64,000 nt of DNA from Natronoglomus mannanivorans (GCA_025517485.1 JAOPKB010000002.1:1-64000); one strand, 5' to 3'. Shown: positions 1 through 8,830, counted from the stretch's first letter. Made by a program: numbers and translations. The notes: generated from the sequence alone by a model not told the origin.

Positions 1-350
1 GGCCGTCGAACGAGTCTACCATCGGAACCCGCTACCATGGTACGGTTTTGCACCAGTCACTCACGCCAGTGACACGAGTGAACGACGCTTTGCGAAAAGA
101 GATCTCACTCACCGGTAGAATATCGCGCGGGCGGAGGTCGATCGTTCATCCCGTCCGTCGTAGACCTGGTCCGATCGGATGATTCCCGCGCGTTTTTCAC
201 GTACGTGTGCACGCGTATGAACGATGCGTTTTTCTCGTCGGTCTCGTCGGTGCCAACGGCAGCGTGAAAAACCGCCTCGACGGAACGGCGGCCCAACCAG
301 CAATTGCCAGCCAAACCGGTTTTCGCCCGTGTCGTTTAGCAGGTCGAACG
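1..350. other. Leading 350 bases without a supportable gene
   Basis: No reading frame here has a recognisable product. One plus-strand frame is open from base 2 to a stop at 116-118 and could be the tail of a gene starting before the window, but about 38 residues without a known motif are not enough to call it. I see no tRNA or rRNA and no strong repeat. Confidence 0.5.
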
Positions 351-494
351 ATGGTCACCGATCCAGTCTGTGAGACCGACGTGAATCCGAACGACACCGA
401 AGTACAGTCGGAGAAAGAGGGAGAGATGTACTACTTCTGTTCGATCGATTGTCGGGAGAAGTTCGAGATGAATCCGGAGCAGTATATTTCCTAA
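351..494 (+). CDS. YHS domain protein, 47 aa
   Basis: This is a very small protein made almost entirely of one YHS domain. It opens MVTDPVCETDV, and the later segment MYYFCSIDCREKF carries the second and third cysteines of the family pattern DPVC...YYFCS..C..KF. YHS domains are small, probably metal-binding modules that occur alone or at the ends of heavy-metal ATPases. I chose ATG 351 because the domain begins straight after it; upstream codons in frame look non-coding. Copper proteins lie 1-3 kb downstream, so a role in metal handling is plausible, but that is inference from context. Confidence 0.85.
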   Translation: MVTDPVCETDVNPNDTEVQSEKEGEMYYFCSIDCREKFEMNPEQYIS

Positions 495-560
495 AGCAGG
501 ACGACCTCGAGCTCGGGCTCGAGACCCGGGAATACCACCAGCGGACGTATCGACCGGGTC

Positions 561-590
561 TGACATCCTCCCCGCCCTGAAGGGAAAGGT
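561..590 (-). mobile_element. Solitary IS200/IS605 (IS1341-type) right-end hairpin, relic
   Basis: On the plus strand this reads TGACATCCTCCCCGCCCTGA followed by AGGG, with the self-complementary core CCCTGAAGGG. From memory, this block sits just after tnpB genes in haloarchaea, at the right end of IS200/IS605-family elements. No transposase ORF is next to it, and the right arm (AGGGAAAGG instead of AGGGCGGGG) is degenerate. I read it as an orphan end left by a lost element. A second orphan end of a different subtype lies at 38681-38715. Confidence 0.5.
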
Positions 591-724
591 GTTGACCTGC
601 GCCACACGAAATACCCGACCGAGCTCGATAGCAAAGCCGAACCGAACCAGTAATCGACGAGTCGACCGCGAACACGCTCTTTCATCGATGCTACTAAATC
701 GTGAGCCTCGAAACAGGTGAGTGA

Positions 725-1102
725 ATGGTTCGGGATCCGATCGGCTCTGAACGGGCACCGCCGGCGACGGATATCTGTGCCGCGCTGGACGATCCCGACT
801 GTCGAGAGATCATCCGCGAACTCGAGGAGCCGATGACAGCCGCGGAACTGGCCTCACACTGTGAGATTCCCCAGTCGACGCTGTATCGGAAACTCGAGTT
901 GCTCACGGAGTCGACGCTCTTAGAGGAGTCGACGGAGATCCGGAAAGACGGGCACCACGCGAGCAAGTACTCGGTGGCGTTCGACGAGATCAGACTGTTT
1001 CTCGAGGACGACCGGACGCTGGCGGTAACGATCGAACGACCGGCCCGGACGGCCGACGAACGGCTGGCAGAGCTGTGGTCGGAGGTTCGAAAGGAGACAT
1101 AG
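725..1102 (+). CDS. Winged-helix (ArsR-like) transcriptional regulator, 125 aa
   Basis: Small cytoplasmic DNA-binding protein. Residues about 15-90 form a winged-helix fold: a helix with the DPDCREIIREL pattern, then the recognition region AAELASHCEIPQSTLYRKLE, then a wing containing GHHASKYSV. The C-terminal 35 residues are helical and could dimerise. The stop codon is 6 bases before the next gene, so the two are probably one operon. The same pairing of winged-helix gene and small membrane protein occurs at 24383-25015. The ligand or signal cannot be read from the sequence. Confidence 0.8.
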   Translation: MVRDPIGSERAPPATDICAALDDPDCREIIRELEEPMTAAELASHCEIPQSTLYRKLELLTESTLLEESTEIRKDGHHASKYSVAFDEIRLFLEDDRTLAVTIERPARTADERLAELWSEVRKET

Positions 1103-1108
1103 TATAGT

Positions 1109-1405
1109 ATGAGTCCACACGAGACCATCGGAACGGACGTTGCAATCGCGCTGGCCGTCGTGAAGACGCTCGTCTTCGTCGTCGGAAGCGTGATTACGTA
1201 CTTCGCGTTCAAGGCGTATCGGCGAACGAGACAGCGGGCACTCGGATATCTGGCGACGGGGTTCGGGCTCGTAACCGTCGGACTGGGAGTGGCGGGATTG
1301 AGCTACGAACTACTCGAGGTGCATCTCGCGGTTGGAGTCTTACTCGAGAGCGTGCTGGTGTTGATCGGGTTTCTCGTCATCGCGTACTCACTGTACGTAC
1401 AGTAG
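1109..1405 (+). CDS. Small three-helix membrane protein, DUF7521-like, 98 aa
   Basis: Three hydrophobic segments at about residues 10-32, 42-66 and 74-96 make almost the whole protein, with a short basic loop (AYRRTRQRA) after the first. It looks like the haloarchaeal family I know as DUF7521; function unknown. Two paralogues are at 23989-24282 and 24383-24679. It follows the winged-helix gene by 6 bases, so the pair is probably co-expressed. A membrane partner that controls the regulator is an attractive idea but is inference only. Confidence 0.75.
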   Translation: MSPHETIGTDVAIALAVVKTLVFVVGSVITYFAFKAYRRTRQRALGYLATGFGLVTVGLGVAGLSYELLEVHLAVGVLLESVLVLIGFLVIAYSLYVQ

Positions 1406-1479
1406 TTGAATGTCTGTGCACGTACAGCGCGTGCTCGTCTGTTGTTCGTCTGTTGTGAGTACAATCACGAAGGTGAAGG

Positions 1480-1540
1480 GAAAGTCGAGATCGAGGTAGA
1501 GGTAGAGATAGAGATTGGGGTCGAAGTCGAAACTCGAGCG
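1480..1540. repeat. Purine-rich tract with 6-base periodicity between convergent genes
   Basis: The space between the small membrane protein gene and the convergent multicopper oxidase gene contains a run of GTCGAG/GTAGAG-like hexamers (for example GAGGTAGAGGTAGAGATAGA). It is a simple-sequence tract, not a gene. Similar tracts lie at 20155-20220 and 53938-54020. Confidence 0.6.
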
Positions 1541-2728
1541 CTATCCGTCGAAGCCGGCGTCGTCCATGACGGCGGCGAACTCCTCGGTGTCCATGATTTC
1601 TTCGTAGACGATCGCCGTCGCCATGCCGCCGGGGTAGGCGCCGTCGGTGGTGACGTGGTGGACTTTGTGGCAGTGAGCCGGGTAAATACCGGGATCGGCG
1701 GTGGCCTCGAGTTCGATCGTGTACCGTTCTGCGGGTGCGACGTTGATGACGTCTTCTTTGTACTGAGCTTCCTCGGGGATGGGACTGCCGTCTTTTTCGA
1801 CGACGGTGAAACGGTGGCCGTGGGTGTGGAACGGGTGGGAGTCGTATCCCGCGTTAGTGAGGTGGATACGCATCGTTTCGCCTTCGCTCACGAGCAGCGG
1901 TGAGCCGAGTTCCGGGTGGAACGTCGAGGGTGCGCTTCGGCCGTTGATAGTGTAGAGGTTCGGGTTGCGGTCGGTCGGGCTGTACTCCGCATCGCCGCCC
2001 GCGTTCTGGGTGTGTAATCTGCTGTCCCACTCGCGAAGCGTGAGGAAGTACTCGCGGTCAGGTTCCTGATAGTCCTCGGGGTCCACCCGAATGAGACCGT
2101 ACATACCCATGTCGAGGTGGTTGTGAGTCTGGACGTGGCAGTGATAGAAGTGAGTCCCGGGAACGTCTCCGGCCAGTTCGTAGGTGTGACTCTCGTCCGG
2201 GTCGACTTGCATCCGGGTCGAGACCGGTGCGCCGTCGTCCTTCCACGATTTGCTGAGGGCGTGGACGTGGACGGTGTGTGGCCGGTTGTGGCCGGAGTTG
2301 TCGTAGGTGAGCTCGAACGACTCGCCTTCCGTCATCCGGTAGATCGGGCCGGGAACGCTCGGTTCGAGGTCGTCAGCCTGCCAGGCCCAGACTTCGGGGA
2401 GCGTGGTCGGGCCGCCGGATGCCTCCTCGGTAACGATCTCGTGACGAGCGGGAACCGTCCGAAGCGTCGATTCGTGGTTTTGCTCGGCGAGGTCGACGAT
2501 CTGTGGCGGTGCCGTGTACTGGTAGTCGGTCAGTGGCCCCTCGTTTTCGGCAGTGTCGTCAGTGTCGTCGGCCGGTTCATCGTCACCGCCTTCGGCACCG
2601 GCAGCCGTCGATCCGTCGTCAGTACTCGGCGAGAGACAGCCGGCGAGTGCACCGAGCGCACCCGCACCGGCCATCGTCAGCACGGTTCGTCGACGCATCC
2701 CAGATCCCGTGTTAGAGTAGGTCGTCAT
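1541..2728 (-). CDS. Two-domain multicopper oxidase, Tat-exported lipoprotein, 395 aa
   Basis: Extracytoplasmic oxidase of the laccase/nitrite-reductase superfamily. The N-terminus has a twin-arginine stretch (MRRRTVLTMAG) followed by a lipobox LAGC, then an acidic Thr/Asp/Glu linker. The cupredoxin domains carry the copper motifs HVHA, HCHVQTHNHLDMGM, HPFHTHGH and HCHKVHH with a downstream GGM. These are the four His clusters needed for a trinuclear centre plus type 1 sites. ATG 2728 is used because the in-frame codon further upstream is TTG. The gene is transcribed away from the halocyanin gene at 2837, sharing a short intergenic region, so electron exchange between the two is likely but inferred. 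Confidence 0.9.
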   Translation of the reverse strand: MTTYSNTGSGMRRRTVLTMAGAGALGALAGCLSPSTDDGSTAAGAEGGDDEPADDTDDTAENEGPLTDYQYTAPPQIVDLAEQNHESTLRTVPARHEIVTEEASGGPTTLPEVWAWQADDLEPSVPGPIYRMTEGESFELTYDNSGHNRPHTVHVHALSKSWKDDGAPVSTRMQVDPDESHTYELAGDVPGTHFYHCHVQTHNHLDMGMYGLIRVDPEDYQEPDREYFLTLREWDSRLHTQNAGGDAEYSPTDRNPNLYTINGRSAPSTFHPELGSPLLVSEGETMRIHLTNAGYDSHPFHTHGHRFTVVEKDGSPIPEEAQYKEDVINVAPAERYTIELEATADPGIYPAHCHKVHHVTTDGAYPGGMATAIVYEEIMDTEEFAAVMDDAGFDG

Positions 2729-2836
2729 CGTGTACAACCGGACCTACGAAGTCTACCATAAAGACCCGTCACGACGGTTCCCAACCGGTGGGAACGAAAG
2801 GGGGTAACCGTCCGAACGTGTACGGGACGACGAGAA

Positions 2837-3343
2837 ATGGATCCAAAGAACGTCCGACGGCGAACCGTCCTCGAGCTGGCGACCGTCGCTGGAATCAGCG
2901 GGTTACTGGCCGGCTGTCTGGGAGACGGAGGCTACGACGAGGAAGTGTACGAAGGCGAAACACTGGTCGACGACGAACCGGAGTACGACGGGTTTCTCAG
3001 TGACGTCGACTATCCGGGGACAGTCGATTGGACCGGTGAGAACGCCGGCGGGTCGGAGTCAGACGAGGATGCGGCGGTGACCGTACTGGTCGGCAGCGGC
3101 GACAACGGGATGTACTTCGGGCCGGCAGCGATCCGGATCGACAGGGGGACGACCGTTCGCTGGGAGTGGACGGGAGACGGCGGTCCACACGACGTCGTCG
3201 ATACTGACGGCGCGTTCGAGAGCGGACAGACGCCCCGCGAGGGGCACACGTTCGACCACACGTTCGACGAGACGGGAACGTACACCTACATCTGCCGGCC
3301 GCACGAAACACAGGGAATGAAAGGCGTCGTCGACGTGGTCTGA
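2837..3343 (+). CDS. Halocyanin-like blue copper lipoprotein, 168 aa
   Basis: Small electron carrier on the outer face of the membrane. A Tat-like start (VRRRTVLELA) leads to a lipobox LAGC with the lipidated Cys at about residue 27, then an acidic linker, then one cupredoxin domain from about residue 80. The four type 1 copper ligands are visible: His118 (GGPHDV), then Cys153, His156 and Met161 in the CRPHETQGM loop. Halocyanins donate or accept electrons for membrane oxidases. The divergent neighbour is a multicopper oxidase, which makes it a candidate partner. Confidence 0.92.
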   Translation: MDPKNVRRRTVLELATVAGISGLLAGCLGDGGYDEEVYEGETLVDDEPEYDGFLSDVDYPGTVDWTGENAGGSESDEDAAVTVLVGSGDNGMYFGPAAIRIDRGTTVRWEWTGDGGPHDVVDTDGAFESGQTPREGHTFDHTFDETGTYTYICRPHETQGMKGVVDVV

Positions 3344-3462
3344 GTCTGAAATCGACCGTGAAAAAGGAGTGAGTCGCTCGAGACGCGGTCCCTCTCGGGC
3401 GATTCGACGGTTCGAATCGGCGAGTCGTCGAACCGCAACTACGGAGAACGACTACAACGGCA

Positions 3463-4977
3463 CTACCGATTGAGCGTGTGAATCGCGTGTCCGAGCGCGT
3501 TTTCGGCGGCTTCCATCACCGACTCGGAGAGAGTCGGATGGGTGTGGACCGTCGCCGCCACGTCCTCTACGGTCGCGCCGATTTCGATCGCGAGGGCGAG
3601 TTCGGCGACGAGTTCCGACGCGTGAGGGCCGACGATCTGTGCGCCGAGTACGAACCCGGTCTCGCCGTCGGCGACGATTCTGACGAAGCCGTCGGTGTGA
3701 CCGGTCGTCAGCGCGCGACCGCTGGCACGGAACGGGAACTGACCGACCGTCGGTTCGAATCCTTGCTCCTCCGCTTCGGACTCGGTCAGCCCGACGGTCC
3801 CGATCTCGGGTTCGGTGAAGACGGCGGCGGGCATCGCCTGATAGTCCAGCGCTGCGGGTTCGCCGGCGATGACTTCGGCCGCCACTTGCCCTTCCTTGCT
3901 CCCTTTGTGGGCGAGCATCGGTTCGCCCGCGACGTCGCCGACCGCGAAGACGTGTTCGACGTTCGTACGTGCGCGATCATCAGTCTGAATGAAACCGCGT
4001 TCGTCGGTTTCGATACCCGCATTCTCGAGGTCCAGCGTGTCCGAGACCGGCGATCGACCGACGGCGACGAGGACCTTCTCGGCCGAGAGCTCGAGGTCGT
4101 CTGTCGCTTCTGGGTCCTCAGTCTCGTCCTCGCCCTCGGCTTCGGCGTGTCCACCGTCGGCGGCGGTTTCGTCGGGTCGTTCGACCGCCTGTCCCGCGGC
4201 CTCCGTCGCTACCCGAATCCCGCCGCCACCGTCTTCGTACCACTCCGTCGCGGTCCGACCGAAGTGAAAGTCGATCCCCAGGTCCTCGGCCCGTTTCTTG
4301 ACCGGTCGGGCGAGGTCGTCGTCGTAGCCGGGGAGGATCCCGTCGAGCATCTCGACAACCGTCACGTCGGTGCCGAGTTTGGCGAAGACACCAGCCAGTT
4401 CCATTCCGATGTAGCCCGCGCCGACGACGACCAGCGAGTCGGGGACCGACTCGAGAGAAAGCGCCTGTCGCGAGTCGAGGACGGGTTCGTCCTCGTAGGA
4501 GAAGTTGGGTATTTCGATGGGGCTCGAGCCGGTCGCGACGATCGCGTGCTCGAACTCGACGGATTCCGAGCCCTGTCCGTCGCCGCTGTGGGAGATGCGA
4601 GCCGTGTGTTCGTCCGCGAAGCGGGCGGTGCCCGTCATGAGCGAGACGCCGTTTGCCTTGCAGAGTTTCTCGACGCCGCTGGTGAGTTGGTCGACTACGC
4701 CCTCTTTCCAAGTCATCAGCTGCGTCATGTCGACGGCGGGGTCGGCGTGGATCCCCATCTCCTCTGCGTGGCCCGCATCGTGAGCGATATCGGTGGCGCT
4801 GATCAGCGCCTTCGACGGGATGCAGCCGTGATTGAGGCAGGTGCCGCCGTAGGCGTCTCTCTCGACGAGCGTGACGTCCAGATCGAGCTGTCCGGCGCGG
4901 ATCGCCGCGACGTAGCCCGCGGGTCCGGCGCCGATTACCAGTACGTCCGTTCCGGTTGCGATGTCCCCGACGACCAT
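3463..4977 (-). CDS. lpdA: Dihydrolipoyl dehydrogenase (E3), 504 aa
   Basis: FAD enzyme that reoxidises dihydrolipoamide of the E2 subunit and passes electrons to NAD+. The N-terminal FAD motif is VIGAGPAGY; the redox disulfide is C47/C52 in GGTCLNHGCIPSKA; the NAD motif is VVGAGYIGMELAG; the C-terminal dimer-interface His-Glu pair is HTHPTLSE. The start at ATG 4977 gives the FAD motif the usual distance from the N-terminus. An unusual acidic, Gly/Glu-rich insert of about 50 residues sits in the second half of the NAD domain, probably a halophilic loop. It is the last member, in transcription order, of the scattered oxoacid dehydrogenase cluster. Confidence 0.95.
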   Translation of the reverse strand: MVVGDIATGTDVLVIGAGPAGYVAAIRAGQLDLDVTLVERDAYGGTCLNHGCIPSKALISATDIAHDAGHAEEMGIHADPAVDMTQLMTWKEGVVDQLTSGVEKLCKANGVSLMTGTARFADEHTARISHSGDGQGSESVEFEHAIVATGSSPIEIPNFSYEDEPVLDSRQALSLESVPDSLVVVGAGYIGMELAGVFAKLGTDVTVVEMLDGILPGYDDDLARPVKKRAEDLGIDFHFGRTATEWYEDGGGGIRVATEAAGQAVERPDETAADGGHAEAEGEDETEDPEATDDLELSAEKVLVAVGRSPVSDTLDLENAGIETDERGFIQTDDRARTNVEHVFAVGDVAGEPMLAHKGSKEGQVAAEVIAGEPAALDYQAMPAAVFTEPEIGTVGLTESEAEEQGFEPTVGQFPFRASGRALTTGHTDGFVRIVADGETGFVLGAQIVGPHASELVAELALAIEIGATVEDVAATVHTHPTLSESVMEAAENALGHAIHTLNR

Positions 4978-5116
4978 GCTCGACAGTGGGTCGGCCACGC
5001 CTAAATAGCCGCAGGGACCGGCAACGGAGGAGGACCATAGACACGACCCGCCAGCTCGACGATTCAAAATACGTTGGGTGAACGATGATGGTCCGAGAGC
5101 GCCTCGAGAGAGGTAG

Positions 5117-5275
5117 ATGAGTCACACGAAGGCGGTTTCGGACACGTTTGCGGTGTGTGAGTCCTGTGGATCGATCTACGTCGCTCGAGTCGAATCCGAC
5201 GGGACGCTTCGACCGATCGGCATCGGAAGCGACTGTCCCTGCGGTGACGGGTCGTTTCGTCGCTTCGGTGAGTGA
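5117..5275 (+). CDS. Zinc-finger microprotein, 52 aa
   Basis: A short gene. The protein has two cysteine pairs, CESCG at about residues 14-18 and CPCGDG at about 40-45, enough to bind one zinc ion in a ribbon fold. It resembles the CPxCG-type small zinc-finger proteins of haloarchaea, several of which affect growth or biofilm in Haloferax. It starts at ATG 5117, divergent from lpdA. The partner (DNA, RNA or protein) is unknown. Confidence 0.65.
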   Translation: MSHTKAVSDTFAVCESCGSIYVARVESDGTLRPIGIGSDCPCGDGSFRRFGE

Positions 5276-5459
5276 AGCGTCCCTCTTGGCGGTGCGTTCT
5301 ACCGGTCGTTTTGCCGACCGTTCTCGAGCGGTACGTGTGCGCGATGACGAGGTTCGACGAAGACAGAGACGATGAGCTCTCGACAGAGACAGTCAACGCG
5401 AGTGCTGGAGCCGAGAACCGAGAACCGGGGCCCAAGAACCAGAGGCCATCCCACGCCGA

Positions 5460-5990
5460 TCACCGACGGTTGTCGTAGCCAACGAGGCCCGTGAACGCGA
5501 GAACGACGCCGGAGACGAGCGTGACGAGTGCGCCAATTCCGCCGAACAGGACGTACGCGAACGCGATCGAAGCGATGAGAAGTCCCGAGACGAAGGTGAC
5601 GCCCATCGCGCGTTTGCTCCAGTCGGACGCGTAGACGAACGCGCCCGTCGCAGTCGCGATGGCGATCGTCGCGAGCCCATAGGTTTCGAAGCCGTAGACC
5701 GTGATGTCGGGAAGCGAGATCCACGGTAACGTCGATCCGACGATCGTCCCGGCCAGACAGACGAGGATCGTCGTTCGCTCGAGGGAGATACCCGATTCGG
5801 TTGTGGGGGTTGATTCGGTTTCGGAGGGGACGTCACTCGAGTCAGAGTCGGAGTCAGAGTCTGGGTCCAGGGTAGAGCTCGGGTGCGAGTTGGAGTCCGA
5901 GTCCGAATCCGGATTCGGCTCCGAATCCGAATCCAGATCCGACCGCTGCTCGGAACCCGCCTCGAGTTCGTCGGCGTCGTCCGTCGTCAT
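5460..5990 (-). CDS. Membrane protein with Asp/Ser-repeat N-terminus, 176 aa
   Basis: Not recognised. The first 65 residues or so are a low-complexity acidic region made of DSDS/PDSD repeats, encoded by a hexanucleotide-like tract at about 5815-5945. Four hydrophobic segments follow (for example TILVCLAGTIVGSTLPWI and LLIASIAFAYVLFGGIGAL), ending in a short basic tail. I chose ATG 5990 (MTTDDADELE) because codons upstream give a basic stretch unlike the protein. It lies between E3 and E2 of the dehydrogenase cluster but has no obvious link to it. Confidence 0.65.
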   Translation of the reverse strand: MTTDDADELEAGSEQRSDLDSDSEPNPDSDSDSNSHPSSTLDPDSDSDSDSSDVPSETESTPTTESGISLERTTILVCLAGTIVGSTLPWISLPDITVYGFETYGLATIAIATATGAFVYASDWSKRAMGVTFVSGLLIASIAFAYVLFGGIGALVTLVSGVVLAFTGLVGYDNRR

Positions 5991-6221
5991 ACCGACATCG
6001 TCGTAGAGGGACGGTGTAAACGTTCGTACTGATACCAGTCTCACGAATCGACGATAGTGTGACATCGAATTCGGAACCCGTCCTCTCGAGGGTATCCATC
6101 GATACGTGCCGTCGGTACGGCCGACGTTCGCAGTGTGAACGTTCTACAAAGAACGATAGTTCGAAGACGGTTCTTGTGTGAAGTATTAAGGGAATAATAC
6201 GAGAAATTAGCCCAAAGCACC

Positions 6222-6881
6222 ATGGTCGAAAGCGAACCCGCCCTGGGACGAACCGAGTCGTTACCAGCGTTCGTCCTTGGAGTGCTGGCGGGTTTCGTCG
6301 GGGTAGGATGCGTGTTGATGTATCCACTCGCTCCTGCAGAGACGATTCCGGGGAGTGATCCGTTTCATTCGTCGGGTGCCATCGGGGTCAGTGACCCCCT
6401 CGTCGTGTGTTTCAGCGTGATCGGCGGGTCGATGCTCCTCACCTGGAGCGTATTCGCACTTCGACACCGGACCCTCACCCCGTTGACGCCACGTCGCGTG
6501 CTTCTGGCACCGCTCTTGGGCATCCTCGGGATCGGTGCCGGGGTCGGGCGATTCACGTACGAATGGACTCGAGCGACGCCGTTCGTGTGGGGTGACAGCG
6601 AGCAAACGACGGCCGACCCCTCGCTGCTCGAGATCGTCCTCCTCGAGTTCACAGGCGTCCAGTTCGTGGCACTCGCCGCCGTCTCGGCGATGGTCGTCGG
6701 AGCAGTCGCGTCCCGACGTGACCACCGTGCCACCATCGCGAGCGTACTCCTGCCGCTCGCGTTCGTCGTACTCGCGGTCGTCTGGGACGGTCACACCCCA
6801 ATCACACATGACCTTTTTTTGATGGTATCCTTCGCAATCGTTCCCTTCACTGTCGGTTATCTCGCGACACACTCGAAGTAA
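6222..6881 (+). CDS. Hypothetical membrane protein, 219 aa
   Basis: Not recognised. Five to six hydrophobic helices: about residues 15-35, 52-75, 88-108, 140-162, 172-190 and 195-215. A polar loop of about 30 residues after helix 3 contains two acidic clusters. No catalytic motif is visible. An AT-rich stretch with ATTAAG and ATAATA lies just upstream at about 6180-6205. It is on the strand opposite to the flanking dehydrogenase genes and interrupts that cluster. Confidence 0.65.
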   Translation: MVESEPALGRTESLPAFVLGVLAGFVGVGCVLMYPLAPAETIPGSDPFHSSGAIGVSDPLVVCFSVIGGSMLLTWSVFALRHRTLTPLTPRRVLLAPLLGILGIGAGVGRFTYEWTRATPFVWGDSEQTTADPSLLEIVLLEFTGVQFVALAAVSAMVVGAVASRRDHRATIASVLLPLAFVVLAVVWDGHTPITHDLFLMVSFAIVPFTVGYLATHSK

Positions 6882-6941
6882 GCCGGATTCCTCGTCCATC
6901 GAATGTGGCTCTGCTCGAATCATCGAATCACTGTGTCCCCC

Positions 6942-8627
6942 TCACTCGAGCAACAACAGTTCGGGATCCTGCAGGTACTCTGCGAGCGTGTTCGTAAAGC
7001 GGGCGGCGATGGCGCCGTCGAGCACGCGGTGGTCGAACGACAGCGACAGTGGGAGAACGTGTCGGGGAACGATCTCTTTGCTCGCGGTTTCACCGCTCGC
7101 GTCGTCCGAGGCGCCACGCGCCTCGCTCCCGTCCACCACGCGCGGCTTCTCCTCGATCGACCCGAGCGCGAGGATTCCGACCTCGGGATGGTTGATGATC
7201 GGCGTCGCGTACGTCCCGCCGATGCCGCCGACGTTCGTGATCGTGAAGGTGCCGCCTTGCATCTCCTCGAGGGCGATCGAACGATCCTGAGCCTTCTGGA
7301 TCAGTTCGTTCATCTCGGAGGCGATCTGGAGCAGGCCCTTCCGATCGACGTTCTCGACGACCGGGACCATGAGGCCGGCGTCGGTGGCGACAGCGACACC
7401 GATATGGTAGTCGTTCTGTTGGACGATTTCCGCTGCCTCCTCGTCCAACTGACTGTTGAGCAGCGGGTACTCCTTCAGCGCCGCGACGACGGCCTTCATC
7501 ACGAAGGGCATGTACGTCAGCCGGATTCCCTGCTCGTCGGCGCGCTCTTTGAGTCGCTTGCGCGTCTCGACCAGTTCGGTGACGTCGACGTCGTCGAAGT
7601 GGGTGACGTGGGGCGCGGTGTACTTCGAACGCTCCATCTGGTCGCCGATGGCCTTGCGGACGCCCCGGTAGGGGATGCGCTCTTCGCGCTGGCCGGAGTC
7701 TTGCTGCGGACCTCCCGCTCCTGCGCTCACCGCCGCGGCGTCGGCCTCCTGAGCCCGTTGCTGTGCCTCGGCGTACTCCCGGACCGCCTCGGGCGTGACG
7801 AACGCCTCGCCGTCGCGCTCTTCGGTGGCGGGGACGGCGTCCAGATCGACGCCCTCTTCTCTGGCCAGCCGGCGCGTCGCCGGCGCAGCGAGTGTGCGCT
7901 CGCGGTCGGCAGCGTCGGCAGCGTTGGGAGAATCGGCAGCGGCGGAAGGAGATGCTGACTGCTGGGGCTGTCGTGTCTGTCCAGCAGCCTGACTCGAGTC
8001 GGCCGACTGTGCCGGATCCGCTGTCGCTTCGTCCGAATCGGCAGTCTCGGTCCTCTCCGTCGCGGACCCACCGCCCTCGGCAGCGGCGTACACGTCGGCT
8101 TCGGTGACTCGTCCACCGGGACCGCTGCCCCGAATCTCGCCGAGGCTGATCCCCTCCTCTCGAGCCAGTCGCCGCACACGTGGGGGAGCGAAGACGCGAC
8201 CGTCTGGCGTCGCGGGTTCGTCGGTCTCCTCGCCAGTTGTTCCGGGTTCGGCGCTGGCGTCACCGTTACCGCTCGTCGTCTCCCCAGCCTCGGCACCATC
8301 GCCGGGTTCGTCGACGCCCGGCGGTTCGCTCGAGCGTTCCGCTTCCGAGGCCGTCTCCTCGTCTGCGGAAGCGGCGTCCTCGACCGGTTCACCCTCCACG
8401 TCGAACGTGATGATCACGGTCCCGACTGGCACCATCTCGCCCTCCTCGGCGCGGAGTTCGCGGACGGTGCCGTTGACCGGCGCGGGAACTTCCACGAGCG
8501 CCTTGTCGGTCTCGACCTCGGCGACCGGCTGGTCCTCCGAAACGGTATCGCCCTCCTCGACCAGCCACGAGACGAGTTCGCCCTCGGCGACCCCCTCACC
8601 GACGTCCGGGAGTTTGAATTCGCGCAT
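6942..8627 (-). CDS. Dihydrolipoamide acyltransferase E2 of a 2-oxoacid dehydrogenase complex, 561 aa
   Basis: Core of the complex, transferring the acyl group from lipoate to CoA. Residues 1-80 are a lipoyl domain with the lipoyl lysine K42 in ETDKALVEV. Two peripheral-subunit-binding domains follow: PPRVRRLAREEGISLGEI (about 150-185) and APATRRLAREEGVDLDAV (about 255-290), joined by Ala/Ser/Glu linkers. The catalytic domain ends with the active-site motif DHRVLDG (His533, Asp537). Most E2 proteins carry one binding domain, so the second is noteworthy. It is transcribed in the same direction as E1 and E3, but an unrelated gene lies between it and E1 beta. Confidence 0.95.
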   Translation of the reverse strand: MREFKLPDVGEGVAEGELVSWLVEEGDTVSEDQPVAEVETDKALVEVPAPVNGTVRELRAEEGEMVPVGTVIITFDVEGEPVEDAASADEETASEAERSSEPPGVDEPGDGAEAGETTSGNGDASAEPGTTGEETDEPATPDGRVFAPPRVRRLAREEGISLGEIRGSGPGGRVTEADVYAAAEGGGSATERTETADSDEATADPAQSADSSQAAGQTRQPQQSASPSAAADSPNAADAADRERTLAAPATRRLAREEGVDLDAVPATEERDGEAFVTPEAVREYAEAQQRAQEADAAAVSAGAGGPQQDSGQREERIPYRGVRKAIGDQMERSKYTAPHVTHFDDVDVTELVETRKRLKERADEQGIRLTYMPFVMKAVVAALKEYPLLNSQLDEEAAEIVQQNDYHIGVAVATDAGLMVPVVENVDRKGLLQIASEMNELIQKAQDRSIALEEMQGGTFTITNVGGIGGTYATPIINHPEVGILALGSIEEKPRVVDGSEARGASDDASGETASKEIVPRHVLPLSLSFDHRVLDGAIAARFTNTLAEYLQDPELLLLE

Positions 8628-8830
8628 ACGTCGCCTTCACCGCGCGCTTACATACCGTTTTGGCCCGAGAGACGAGCGAACTGACGGATCGGTCGAAGGA
8701 CAGTCACCGGTACCGACGATCCGACCCGCTCTCGATAGTCGAAGCCGGATCGTCTCGAGGTCGGTCGAACTCACCGAGTCGACGCGTCGTCGGGACGCCA
8801 CGTGCGAGAGCCGCGGTGTGGAGTGCGGCG

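Noticed and set aside
2..118. C-terminal end of a gene entering from the left
   Set aside because: One frame is open for about 38 codons, but no motif is recognisable and other frames are also open, so it is not supported.
3400..3425. tRNA T-arm-like GGTTCGAATCG
   Set aside because: No acceptor stem, D-arm or anticodon arm can be folded around it.
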